Positions 17,374 to 25,003 of a DNA stretch of 64,000 bases are shown here, in pieces. The DNA comes from JAJKIP01 sp037200685 (lineage in GTDB: Bacteria > Bacteroidota > Bacteroidia > Chitinophagales > Chitinophagaceae), in NCBI GenBank assembly GCA_037200685.1, contig JBBCIG010000011.1, positions 62,001-126,000 on the forward strand, given 5' to 3'. The position numbers and the translations under genes were made by a program. The notes under the pieces were generated by a model, which was not told the DNA's origin, searched no databases, and saw only the letters and a list, made by a program, of their open reading frames with translations. The first letter of the stretch is position 1; the number at the start of each line of letters is the position of its first letter.

Positions 17374-18471
17374 TTAAACGTTAAACCTGAAATGCATCAC
17401 ATCTCCATCTTTCACCACGTATTCTTTTCCTTCAATCCTTAAGCGGCCCACATCCCTTGCAGCAGTTTCAGAACCATATTTTACAAAATCATCATAGCTG
17501 ATCACTTCAGCTTTAATAAAACCTTTTTCAAAATCGGTGTGAATTACACCAGCGGCCTGCGGCGCTTTCCATCCTTCATGAATCGTCCATGCCCTCACTT
17601 CCTGTACGCCGGCGGTGAAATAAGTGTAGAGGTTTAATAATTTATAAGCGGAATGAATTAACCTGTCCAGTGCAGGCTCCGTCATTTTATATTCTTCCAT
17701 GAACAGTTGCTTATCTTCCGCATTATCCATTTCAGCGATCTGCGCTTCAATGTTATTATTCATCACGATCACTTCCGCTTTTTCATTCTTTACAGCTTCT
17801 TTCAATGCATTGGAAAATTTATTGCCCGTATGCATCGAAGCTTCATCCACATTGGCGACATATAAAACGGGTTTGTCCGTTAAAAGAAACAAATCAGCGA
17901 TCGCCACTTTTTCTTCTTTATCCAAATCCATTTCGCGGATGCTTTTTCCTTTTTCCAAATGCTGCTTGCATTTTATCAATACTTCCAGCTCCGCTTTAAA
18001 TTTGGGATCTAATTTTATTTGCTTTTCTGTTTTTTGAATTTTCTTTTCAACGCCGTCAAGGTCTTTCAATTGCAATTCCGTATCAATGATTTCTTTATCG
18101 GCGACAGGATTGATAGCGCCTTCATCACGTAAAATATTTTCATCTTCAAAACAGCGGACCACATGAATGATGGCATCCACTTCGCGGATATTGCCTAAAA
18201 ATTTATTGCCCAAACCTTCTCCCTTGCTTGCGCCACGGACCAAACCGGCGATATCAACGATTTCAATTTGTGTCGGCACAATCCTGTTCGGCACTACTAA
18301 TTCCGCCAGTTTATTCAACCGCGGATCCGGAACATCTACAAGCCCTACATTCGGATCAATCGTACAGAAACGATAATTACTTGCCTGCGCTTTGGCGCTG
18401 TTGCTCACCGCGTTAAACAAAGTTGATTTTCCTACGTTGGGTAATCCCACAATTCCTGCTTGCAATGCCAT
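17374..18471 (-). CDS. ychF: Redox-regulated ATPase YchF
   Basis: A 365-residue Obg-family P-loop protein: G1 G-L-P-N-V-G-K-S-T at 8-16, D-I-A-G-L-V-R-G-A-S-K-G-E-G-L-G-N for G3, and N-V-D-E in place of the NKxD guanine signature, which in this family favours ATP. The C-terminal TGS-like domain is present (T-Y-F-T-A-G-V-Q-E-V-R-A-W-T, ending V-M-H-F-R-F-N-V). Length and ends match the family. YchF binds the ribosome and affects stress and translation. Confidence 0.95.
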   Translation of the reverse strand: MALQAGIVGLPNVGKSTLFNAVSNSAKAQASNYRFCTIDPNVGLVDVPDPRLNKLAELVVPNRIVPTQIEIVDIAGLVRGASKGEGLGNKFLGNIREVDAIIHVVRCFEDENILRDEGAINPVADKEIIDTELQLKDLDGVEKKIQKTEKQIKLDPKFKAELEVLIKCKQHLEKGKSIREMDLDKEEKVAIADLFLLTDKPVLYVANVDEASMHTGNKFSNALKEAVKNEKAEVIVMNNNIEAQIAEMDNAEDKQLFMEEYKMTEPALDRLIHSAYKLLNLYTYFTAGVQEVRAWTIHEGWKAPQAAGVIHTDFEKGFIKAEVISYDDFVKYGSETAARDVGRLRIEGKEYVVKDGDVMHFRFNV

Positions 18472-18640
18472 ATTTCAGAATTTAGTCAGTTTGCATAGTC
18501 AATGAACTGTTTGACTTTTATGATTTACTGACATTTTTTTGAGGCGCAAAGATAAGCCAAATCATTTCTTTCTGAACATCGATTTGCTTTAATAAAACTC
18601 CCTTAACTTCAAACCCTAAACGACAAACAATTAACCATTT

Positions 18641-20128
18641 ATGGCTTTAACCCGGATTTGGTCGGCGTTTATTATCATAGCTGTTTTGGTAGCATCCATA
18701 CGGATGATGAGCGGGGATGATAAAATTTTCACCCGCATGGTGGTGGGAAAATCTTCTGATAAATATGACAGCACTTATTATTATGCGATAGGCTCTCCTT
18801 TAAATCAAAAGCTTTCTGCTAAATACCCGGAGTTTTTAAAAGAATACGGTTACCACAGAACGGATTCTTTAAAACAAGCAACTGTATTACTTACAGATAA
18901 TTTGAGCCACGATTCTGTCAACACTGTCACAACGTTAAACCCGGCTATTAAAACATACTCGTACATTTCTGTTCAGAAAAAATTAGAACGCAAAGTTGAT
19001 GGCATTATAGAAACAGGAAAGAACGCCGTCATTGATATTATTATTCCATTGATCGGGATTCTCGCATTATTCCTGGGCTTTTTAAGTATCGCTGAAAAAG
19101 CAGGTGGTGTACGATTGCTATCAAGGATCATTTGGCCATTTTTCTCTAAAATTTTTCCTGACATACCCAAAGGTCACCCGGCAACAGGGCACATGATGAT
19201 GAATTTTTCCGCCAATCTTCTCAATCTCGATAATGCGGCGACACCCTTTGGTTTAAAAGCGATGGAAAGCCTGCAAGAATTAAATCCCAATAAAGCGGTT
19301 GCATCCAATTCGCAGATCATGTTCCTCGCATTACATGCATCAGGGCTTACGTTAATTCCTGTAACGATTATCGCCTACCGTTCCAGTCTCGGCGCACAAA
19401 ACCCAACCGATATTTTTATTCCCTGCATGATCGCCACATTCGTTGCTACGATGACGGCGATGTTCATTGTTTCATTCCGGCAAAAGATAAATGTATTTCA
19501 ACCAGTGATACTGGCATGGGTAGGTGGTATATCTGCTTTCATTGCATTGCTGGTCATTTATATTACAAGGCTCAGTGCGCCATCCGCTCAATCATTTTCC
19601 GGCATATTAAGTAATGGAATTATCCTGGGTATATTTTTATTGATTGTCATTGGCGGGCTTTATAAAAAGATAGATGTATTCGACGCATTTGTGGAAGGGG
19701 CGAAGGGCGGGTTTGAAACGGCTGTCCGCATCATCCCTTATATCGTGGGAATGTTGGTTGCGATCAGTATGCTGCGCACCAGCGGTACGTTCGATGTCAT
19801 TATTAATGGAGTAAAAATGTTATTCGCTGCATTAGGAACAGATACACGGTTCGTAGATGGATTGCCCACTGCTTTTGTAAAACCCTTAAGTGGCAGTGCT
19901 GCACGGGGAATGATGCTGGATACGATGAAGACCTACGGCGCTGATTCATTCGCAGGAAGATTATCCAGTATCCTGCAGGGAACATCGGACACTACTTTTT
20001 ATGTTGTCGCTGTTTATTTCGGATCAGTAAATATTAGAAACACCCGGTATGCCATCGGCTCCATGTTGCTGGCGGACCTTGCGGGCATCATTACATCTAT
20101 TATTCTCGCTTATTTATTTTTTGGATAA
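18641..20128 (+). CDS. SpmA-SpmB fusion (nucleoside-recognition 'Gate' membrane protein)
   Basis: A 495-residue polytopic membrane protein with two Gate domains. Around 130-260 is A-G-G-V-R-L-L-S-R-I-I-W-P then H-M-M-M-N-F-S-A-N-L-L-N-L-D-N-A-A-T-P-F-G, the SpmA signature; around 345-490 is F-V-E-G-A-K-G-G-F-E-T-A-V-R-I-I-P-Y, the SpmB signature. In Bacillus these are separate spore-maturation proteins. The fused form occurs in non-sporulating bacteria, where the transported molecule is unknown. Residues 30-110 form a loop outside the membrane domains. A terminator follows. Confidence 0.85.
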   Translation: MALTRIWSAFIIIAVLVASIRMMSGDDKIFTRMVVGKSSDKYDSTYYYAIGSPLNQKLSAKYPEFLKEYGYHRTDSLKQATVLLTDNLSHDSVNTVTTLNPAIKTYSYISVQKKLERKVDGIIETGKNAVIDIIIPLIGILALFLGFLSIAEKAGGVRLLSRIIWPFFSKIFPDIPKGHPATGHMMMNFSANLLNLDNAATPFGLKAMESLQELNPNKAVASNSQIMFLALHASGLTLIPVTIIAYRSSLGAQNPTDIFIPCMIATFVATMTAMFIVSFRQKINVFQPVILAWVGGISAFIALLVIYITRLSAPSAQSFSGILSNGIILGIFLLIVIGGLYKKIDVFDAFVEGAKGGFETAVRIIPYIVGMLVAISMLRTSGTFDVIINGVKMLFAALGTDTRFVDGLPTAFVKPLSGSAARGMMLDTMKTYGADSFAGRLSSILQGTSDTTFYVVAVYFGSVNIRNTRYAIGSMLLADLAGIITSIILAYLFFG

Positions 20129-20133
20129 ATAAA

Positions 20134-20170
20134 AAGCTGCTTCAATAAGAAACAGCTTAAATAGTTTTTT
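20134..20170 (+). terminator. Rho-independent terminator
   Basis: AAGCTGCTTC pairs with GAAACAGCTT across AATAA with one mismatch, then AAATAGTTTTTT. It begins 6 bases after the SpmA-SpmB stop. Confidence 0.7.
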
Positions 20171-20190
20171 GTTAGCTAACTGCAGTTTTT

Positions 20191-20250
20191 GCCACCGGCT
20201 ACAGTGCATATAGCATCGTCCCTTGCGACGCTCCGTTCGACTGCATATCA
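20191..20250 (+). repeat. Dispersed 3'-element repeat, short copy
   Basis: CCACCGGCTACAGTGCATAT then AGCATCGTCCCTTGCGACGC. It is a shortened, diverged copy lying just after the terminator of the SpmA-SpmB gene, in the same orientation. Confidence 0.6.
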
Positions 20251-20292
20251 TTGGTCATCTTTTTAAATCCTTTCAGCTTGTCCAATATTCTT

Positions 20293-20787
20293 TTAGAAAG
20301 TAAACCTCGCCGTAAATCCAACCGCTGCGGGTTCAAAGTTTATATCTGTTACAATATTCAATTCAGGCTTCCAGTCGAGGGATAAATTAAGCGGGATATT
20401 ACTGAATTTATAATCGAGGCCTACCACTCCCATAGCACCGAAATTCGCATCGGACTCTTTCTTCTTAGTGTTTTCGTTAAATGTTTTAACAAAACCAAGG
20501 TAACCACCACCGCCATAATACCATTGAAGTCCCGCGCCGGCGAAAGGTTTGTGCACTTCATACAAAGCGCCGAATGCAAGCGGGTCACCAAAAGAGAACA
20601 ATACTTCAACAGCGGCCTTCTCCGATATAAAATGCTTGAAAGAAATAGAATTGTTTACCATGGCCGAACTGCTGCTGAGCCTTACGCCCAAAGCGGTTTT
20701 ATACCCATCTGCAGGTGCTGATTCTGATTGGGCGAAAAGCAAAGTTGTAGTAGTAGTAAAGAGCAATGCGAATATTACCTTCTTCAT
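20293..20787 (-). CDS. Outer-membrane beta-barrel protein
   Basis: I start at the ATG at 20787, which gives a clean signal peptide (M-K-K-V-I-F-A-L-L-F, ending LLFAQ); the longer frame to 20829 adds 14 residues ahead of it. The mature protein has alternating strands, glycine-rich turns (Y-Y-G-G-G-G-Y-L-G-F) and a terminal F-T-A-R-F-T-F. It is a small barrel of unknown function. Confidence 0.7.
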   Translation of the reverse strand: MKKVIFALLFTTTTTLLFAQSESAPADGYKTALGVRLSSSSAMVNNSISFKHFISEKAAVEVLFSFGDPLAFGALYEVHKPFAGAGLQWYYGGGGYLGFVKTFNENTKKKESDANFGAMGVVGLDYKFSNIPLNLSLDWKPELNIVTDINFEPAAVGFTARFTF

Positions 20788-20857
20788 GGTGAATTGTTTT
20801 AATACACAGATAACGGAATATAATGCCAATAAAGTTTAAATGAAATGTAAAAGTGAA

Positions 20858-20903
20858 GTGAAAGTCAGGTAGGAAGTCTGAGGTCGGAAGTCAGAAGTAA
20901 GAG
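20858..20903. repeat. Degenerate GGAAGTC tandem repeat
   Basis: The stretch contains repeated units of the form GGAAGTCTGA, GGTCGGAAGTCAGAAGT over about 45 bases between two minus-strand genes. No coding role; similar low-complexity runs are common between Bacteroidota genes. Confidence 0.45.
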
Positions 20904-20977
20904 GCGTCCTTATTTGAAATAGTCTTCCATGATAAGACCATGTCTTATCTCCGGCTTCATACTTCGGCCTCACTCTT

Positions 20978-22594
20978 CTATTCAAACATCTCGTACTTCG
21001 TCTTCGGCCTTCTTTCTTCCAGCCAGCGAAAATTGGGCAATAACATTTCAGAAGGAGTTTTTTGACTGATTGGCCATAAAGTGCCGCTCACTTCACTGCG
21101 GAAAACAACTTTGTCCAGCGCTTTTTCTTTAAAATAAATATCAATGATATCGCTTTTGGTTTCATTTACGCCGGTGTAAGCGCTGTCTTCATCCTGTATA
21201 TAATAAACACATTCGGCAAAGCCCAATGCCCTTACTGAATCAATGGCGCCATCAAGAAACCACCCGTCAATGCGGGAAGATTTTATTTGATTGTACACAT
21301 CCTTTTGCACCCTGTTCACCATAAATCCATTTTGATAAGCCTGCACCTTGTCGGCTTTTTTATTTTTTGTAAATAAAAAAATGGTATCGCCGGTTATCTG
21401 GCTTTCCTGCGACCATACCACAGGGTCATCATACAGCCGAAAGAGAGAGTCTTTGAATGAATAAAACAAACTATCACAAACAGCCTGTAATGAATCATTG
21501 AATATGCGGACATGCCCATAGGCTTCAAAATAGCGGTTTGTACTATCCTTTTCATTAATAGCGGATACTTTAATACCTTTTACAGAATCTACGATCAATG
21601 AATCATTACCGAATTTATCCGTCAGTTTTGCTGAGAACAATGTGTCTGCAGAAATAAAAATGGAATCATTATCCTGCTTAATTATCATCAATGGCTTTTT
21701 CGTGGCCAGCATCGCACCCGTTTTCTTATTCTGATAAATAGCTCCTCCAATAATAGTAGTCCCTTGTGCGGTATCAACCACAATTGCATTTCCTTCTGCT
21801 TTATATATTCCCAGGCTATCGTCAAACTCAATACGATTTGCTTTAATCGTTGTTTTGCCATCAACAATTTCAGGACGCTGACCAAATTCCGCTTTTCCAG
21901 TTTGCTGGTTTACATATCCTTCCTTTGTTTTGATAATGCGGCCGCTGCTGTCTATAATAGTGGTAAATGAAATAAACCTTGTCGTTTGCGTGGCTGTATT
22001 ATATAATAAAGAATCGGTGGTGATGTTATAAGCCGGGTCTTTCAGCACTACATTCTTTTTGAAATAAACATCTTTAAGATCGGCGTAGTAAATACCTTCT
22101 TTACTGGTGAGCACAGATTTTTTGTTCACCACTTTACCGCCATTTTTATAAACGCCGATATTGGTTTCCATATCATATTCCAGGTCAGGTGTGGTCAATT
22201 CTCCATTGCCATCTGTTAATCTTACATTGCCATCGAGGTACGCCAATTTCTTTTTCATCAAATAGCGAAGATGATTGGAATATACATTAGCCGTGTCCGA
22301 ATCATTTATATGTACATGGCCCCAGGCTTCAAAAATATTTGTGTTGTTATTAATGACGCAACTGTCAGCATAAAACAAAGTGGTTCCCTGCCGCAATTTT
22401 ACATTTCCTACAATGATGGTAAGCTTGGTGGTATCATTCACCGTTTTAAAAGTGAGCTGCCGTGTATGGTTCAGTATCTCCACTTTTTGCATAGTGCTGT
22501 CCCCTTCTCCGCCGGCAGGAATAAGTTGCGCATTCAATGTAACATTGAACAGCAATGTAATTGCAATAGAAAATAAAAGCTTAGTATGATTCAT
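20978..22594 (-). CDS. OstA-like/LptA-like LPS transport protein
   Basis: A 538-residue exported protein (signal peptide 1-22, ending LNAQ) made of repeated beta-jellyroll units of the OstA/LptA fold. Units read as V-G-N-V-K-L-R-Q-G-T-T-L-F-Y-A-D-S-C, L-D-G-N-V-R-L-T-D-G-N-G-E-L, and G-H-V-R-I-F-N-D-S-L-Q-A-V-C-D-S. LptA bridges inner and outer membranes for lipopolysaccharide. It is much longer than E. coli LptA, as usual in Bacteroidota. It lies 7 bases downstream of mlaD and near lptD. Confidence 0.85.
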   Translation of the reverse strand: MNHTKLLFSIAITLLFNVTLNAQLIPAGGEGDSTMQKVEILNHTRQLTFKTVNDTTKLTIIVGNVKLRQGTTLFYADSCVINNNTNIFEAWGHVHINDSDTANVYSNHLRYLMKKKLAYLDGNVRLTDGNGELTTPDLEYDMETNIGVYKNGGKVVNKKSVLTSKEGIYYADLKDVYFKKNVVLKDPAYNITTDSLLYNTATQTTRFISFTTIIDSSGRIIKTKEGYVNQQTGKAEFGQRPEIVDGKTTIKANRIEFDDSLGIYKAEGNAIVVDTAQGTTIIGGAIYQNKKTGAMLATKKPLMIIKQDNDSIFISADTLFSAKLTDKFGNDSLIVDSVKGIKVSAINEKDSTNRYFEAYGHVRIFNDSLQAVCDSLFYSFKDSLFRLYDDPVVWSQESQITGDTIFLFTKNKKADKVQAYQNGFMVNRVQKDVYNQIKSSRIDGWFLDGAIDSVRALGFAECVYYIQDEDSAYTGVNETKSDIIDIYFKEKALDKVVFRSEVSGTLWPISQKTPSEMLLPNFRWLEERRPKTKYEMFE

Positions 22595-22601
22595 TATAAC
22601 G

Positions 22602-23588
22602 TCAGCGTGGAATCGTATCCTTTAACGTGGGCGAAGTTAACTCACCGCCTTTGTCCTTTTTCCCAAATACGGAAATATTAACGTAGCGTTTGGGATGTGT
22701 ACGGATATCATCTAATAATATCTCAGCGCTGAGGATAACATCATTGAGTTTATTATACAATTTCTTATCATTGATAAGAGCGCCAAGCGTACCGTCCGTA
22801 CTTGAAATTTTTTGTACCGCTGATTTGAGCGATGCAATCGTAGATTCCAGCGAATCACCGATTTTCTTCACATCAAGCTGGGAAAGATTTTGGGTAAAGC
22901 GTTTTGCATTATTGATAAGATCGCCGATGCTGTCATTGTTCTTTCTCAGGTTATCTGTAATAGATTGAATATTATCAAGACTTTTCGCCAATGTACTGGT
23001 TTTCGGATCGAGCATCTTGTTCAATGAATTAGTGCTCATGTTCAGGTTGGCCAGCATTTGCTGCAGGTTATTCTTGGCGTCGGAGTTAAAGAGGTTATTG
23101 ACATTTCCAAATACCCTGTTTAATGAATCGAGTGATTGACGGATTTTGACGAGGGTAGGAGGTATTTCTGATGAAATATCGCCAAAGAGACCATTGTCAT
23201 TTCTTGTTTGTAAAATATCACCGTCTTTCAGGTACGTAGTAGCATCTCCTTTTTCGATAGAGATATAAGAGCTTCCCAATAATCCTGCGGAAATATAAGC
23301 GACGGAATTTGCAGGAATATTGACATCCTTTTCTGTGAGGTTAATGGTGATCCGAATGCCGGTTAAGTTTGCATCGGTGGGCTGCATCTTCTCTACTTTC
23401 CCAATAACATACCCGTTGATCTTGACTTCATTTGATTGTGTCAATGATCCCAGTTTTTCAAAAACGGCATAGATCTTTGTGCTGCGGTTGAAGACGTCTT
23501 TTCCTTTCAGGTAATTGAAGCCGACAATGAGCAGGCCTAGCGCTACGATTGTTAAGATGCCGACTTTGGTTTCGTTATTGATCTTCAT
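22602..23588 (-). CDS. MlaD/MCE-family lipid transport protein
   Basis: A 328-residue protein with one N-terminal membrane anchor (about 8-25) and an MCE domain at about 37-115 (Y-A-V-F-E-K-L-G-S-L, V-K-I-N-G-Y-V-I-G-K-V, G-L-L-G-S-S-Y-I-S-I-E). Residues about 135-300 are helical and rich in Asn, Ser and Leu. MCE proteins form hexamers that carry phospholipids across the periplasm with an ABC transporter; mlaE and mlaF are not in this window. Confidence 0.9.
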   Translation of the reverse strand: MKINNETKVGILTIVALGLLIVGFNYLKGKDVFNRSTKIYAVFEKLGSLTQSNEVKINGYVIGKVEKMQPTDANLTGIRITINLTEKDVNIPANSVAYISAGLLGSSYISIEKGDATTYLKDGDILQTRNDNGLFGDISSEIPPTLVKIRQSLDSLNRVFGNVNNLFNSDAKNNLQQMLANLNMSTNSLNKMLDPKTSTLAKSLDNIQSITDNLRKNNDSIGDLINNAKRFTQNLSQLDVKKIGDSLESTIASLKSAVQKISSTDGTLGALINDKKLYNKLNDVILSAEILLDDIRTHPKRYVNISVFGKKDKGGELTSPTLKDTIPR

Positions 23589-23740
23589 AGTTGCAGTATG
23601 CTTTCCCGGGTGGAAAATTAACCAATTATTTTTAAACGGGTTAGATGGTTTTAGGCGTTGGAAAGGAAATGTAAACTTTTACGGGGTATATTATAAAAAT
23701 ATCATGCCAGATCGGGAAGATTCCGGACGATGAGTACGCT

Positions 23741-23822
23741 GACATAAGTGCTGAGTAGCGAACAGAACGATGAAGAGTGCGACGCAACAGACGATGCTAG
23801 TAGTACTAAAGCTGGGCTAATT
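23741..23822 (-). repeat. Dispersed 3'-element repeat, copy 6 (near-consensus)
   Basis: The reverse complement starts TTAGCCCAGC, then TAGTACTACTAGCATCGTC, TGTTGCGTCGCACTCTTC, ATCGTTCTGTTCGCTACT and CAGCAC. It matches the copy at 3961-4040 at almost every position. It follows copy 7 in tandem downstream of the amidase gene. Confidence 0.85.
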
Positions 23823-23845
23823 ATTCTAATTCAATCACCAAGTGG

Positions 23846-23940
23846 GCTCCGTCCCGCAATACTGCGGGATTTCGCTTCGCTCAACAACAGGGGATGCTAG
23901 TCCACGGGATGCTGCGCATAGCACTACGGCTGGGCTTATA
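23846..23940 (-). repeat. Dispersed 3'-element repeat, copy 7 (hairpin variant)
   Basis: The reverse complement starts TAAGCCCAGCCGTAGTGCTA, contains the CAGCATCCCGTGGACTAGCA block also seen at 8471-8616, then TTGAGCGAAGCGAAATCCCG and a hairpin CCCGCAGTATTGCGGG. It begins 18 bases after the amidase stop on the same strand. With copy 6 it fills the 370-base gap 23589-23957. Confidence 0.8.
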
Positions 23941-23957
23941 ATTATTTTATTCAGTTT

Positions 23958-24923
23958 CTAATTGGAAGCGGCGGCGTTGATCGTTCGTGATTCCAGCCGT
24001 TGCTTATAGGTTTTGAAGGCGTTTACAAGGTCATTTACAATTTCATCCTGTCCCTTGTCGCTATTGATGTATTCTTCCTCATCCCTGTTGGAGATAAAGC
24101 CGATTTCCACCAAAATGCTGGGCATGCCCGTAGCCTGTAACACCCAAATACCGGCGTCATTCCTTTGCTTTACGCCGCGGCTGATGCGGCCGGTAGCTGT
24201 AAATTCTTTTTCTACCATGTCGGCGAGGTTAAGGCTTTTTCGGAAATATTGTTGTGCATAGATGAGCATTCTTGCTTTTTCGGCAGGATCGGAAGGATCG
24301 GGTAATTCCAGTTCAATGGATTCATTCCCGGTGGAATCTATTTCTCCGTAAAATTCTGTTTTATTTACAGAATTTATTTTCGCATCATTTTTACTCACCG
24401 CCCAGATATAGGTTTCCGTACCGCTGGCGGGATTCGGGGTGGTCCAATGCCTGTATTGGGGAATTTTTTTCTTCACGGCCTTTCTTTTTTTCCCTTTGCC
24501 GGTATATACGGTTCCTGTTTTATAGCCTGTCACTTCTTTATGCCTGATGGCGCCGGCTGAATTGCAATGGACCGCAATGAAGAGGTCACCGGCTGATTCA
24601 TTGGCAAGGTTCGCCCTGTAACGAAGGCCTTCGGTTTTTGTGGGTTTATTGCCGGGCATAATATCAGTTGTCCGGGTATAAATAATCTTCAGTTCAGGAA
24701 ATTCTTTTTCTAATGCTTTTCCTAACTTAAGCGATACGGAAAGGCTTACATCGGCTTCGTTGGAGAAACTTCCCCGTGCCCCGGGATCAAAGCCACCATG
24801 GCCCGGATCAATGATCAATGTTCTGATACTTGCTTTAGGAGGTTGCTGATTTTGTTTATTAAACGACAGCAGGAAAAGGGAGAAACAAAAAATTAACAAT
24901 AAAAAGCTAGTCCGTCTCATCAT
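23958..24923 (-). CDS. N-acetylmuramoyl-L-alanine amidase (Amidase_3)
   Basis: A 321-residue exported protein (signal segment 7-22). The zinc site is visible: D-P-G-H-G-G with His42, E56 in N-E-A-D-V-S-L, and His119 in A-V-H-C-N-S-A. The catalytic Glu is in S-I-L-V-E-I-G-F-I-S-N near the C-terminus. It cleaves the bond between muramic acid and the stem peptide, usually in cell separation. It diverges from lptD with about 80 bases between the starts. Confidence 0.9.
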   Translation of the reverse strand: MMRRTSFLLLIFCFSLFLLSFNKQNQQPPKASIRTLIIDPGHGGFDPGARGSFSNEADVSLSVSLKLGKALEKEFPELKIIYTRTTDIMPGNKPTKTEGLRYRANLANESAGDLFIAVHCNSAGAIRHKEVTGYKTGTVYTGKGKKRKAVKKKIPQYRHWTTPNPASGTETYIWAVSKNDAKINSVNKTEFYGEIDSTGNESIELELPDPSDPAEKARMLIYAQQYFRKSLNLADMVEKEFTATGRISRGVKQRNDAGIWVLQATGMPSILVEIGFISNRDEEEYINSDKGQDEIVNDLVNAFKTYKQRLESRTINAAASN

Positions 24924-25003
24924 CGTTATTCTTTTTAAATGGGTTGTTTTGTAATCTTCACAAATTGTTTAAGAACGAATGGTTTATTTTTGTTCTTTAC
25001 CGT

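Noticed and set aside
23741..23940. Possible two-unit CRISPR-like array
   Set aside because: The two units are diverged copies of the dispersed repeat, there is no regular spacer length, and no cas gene is in the window.
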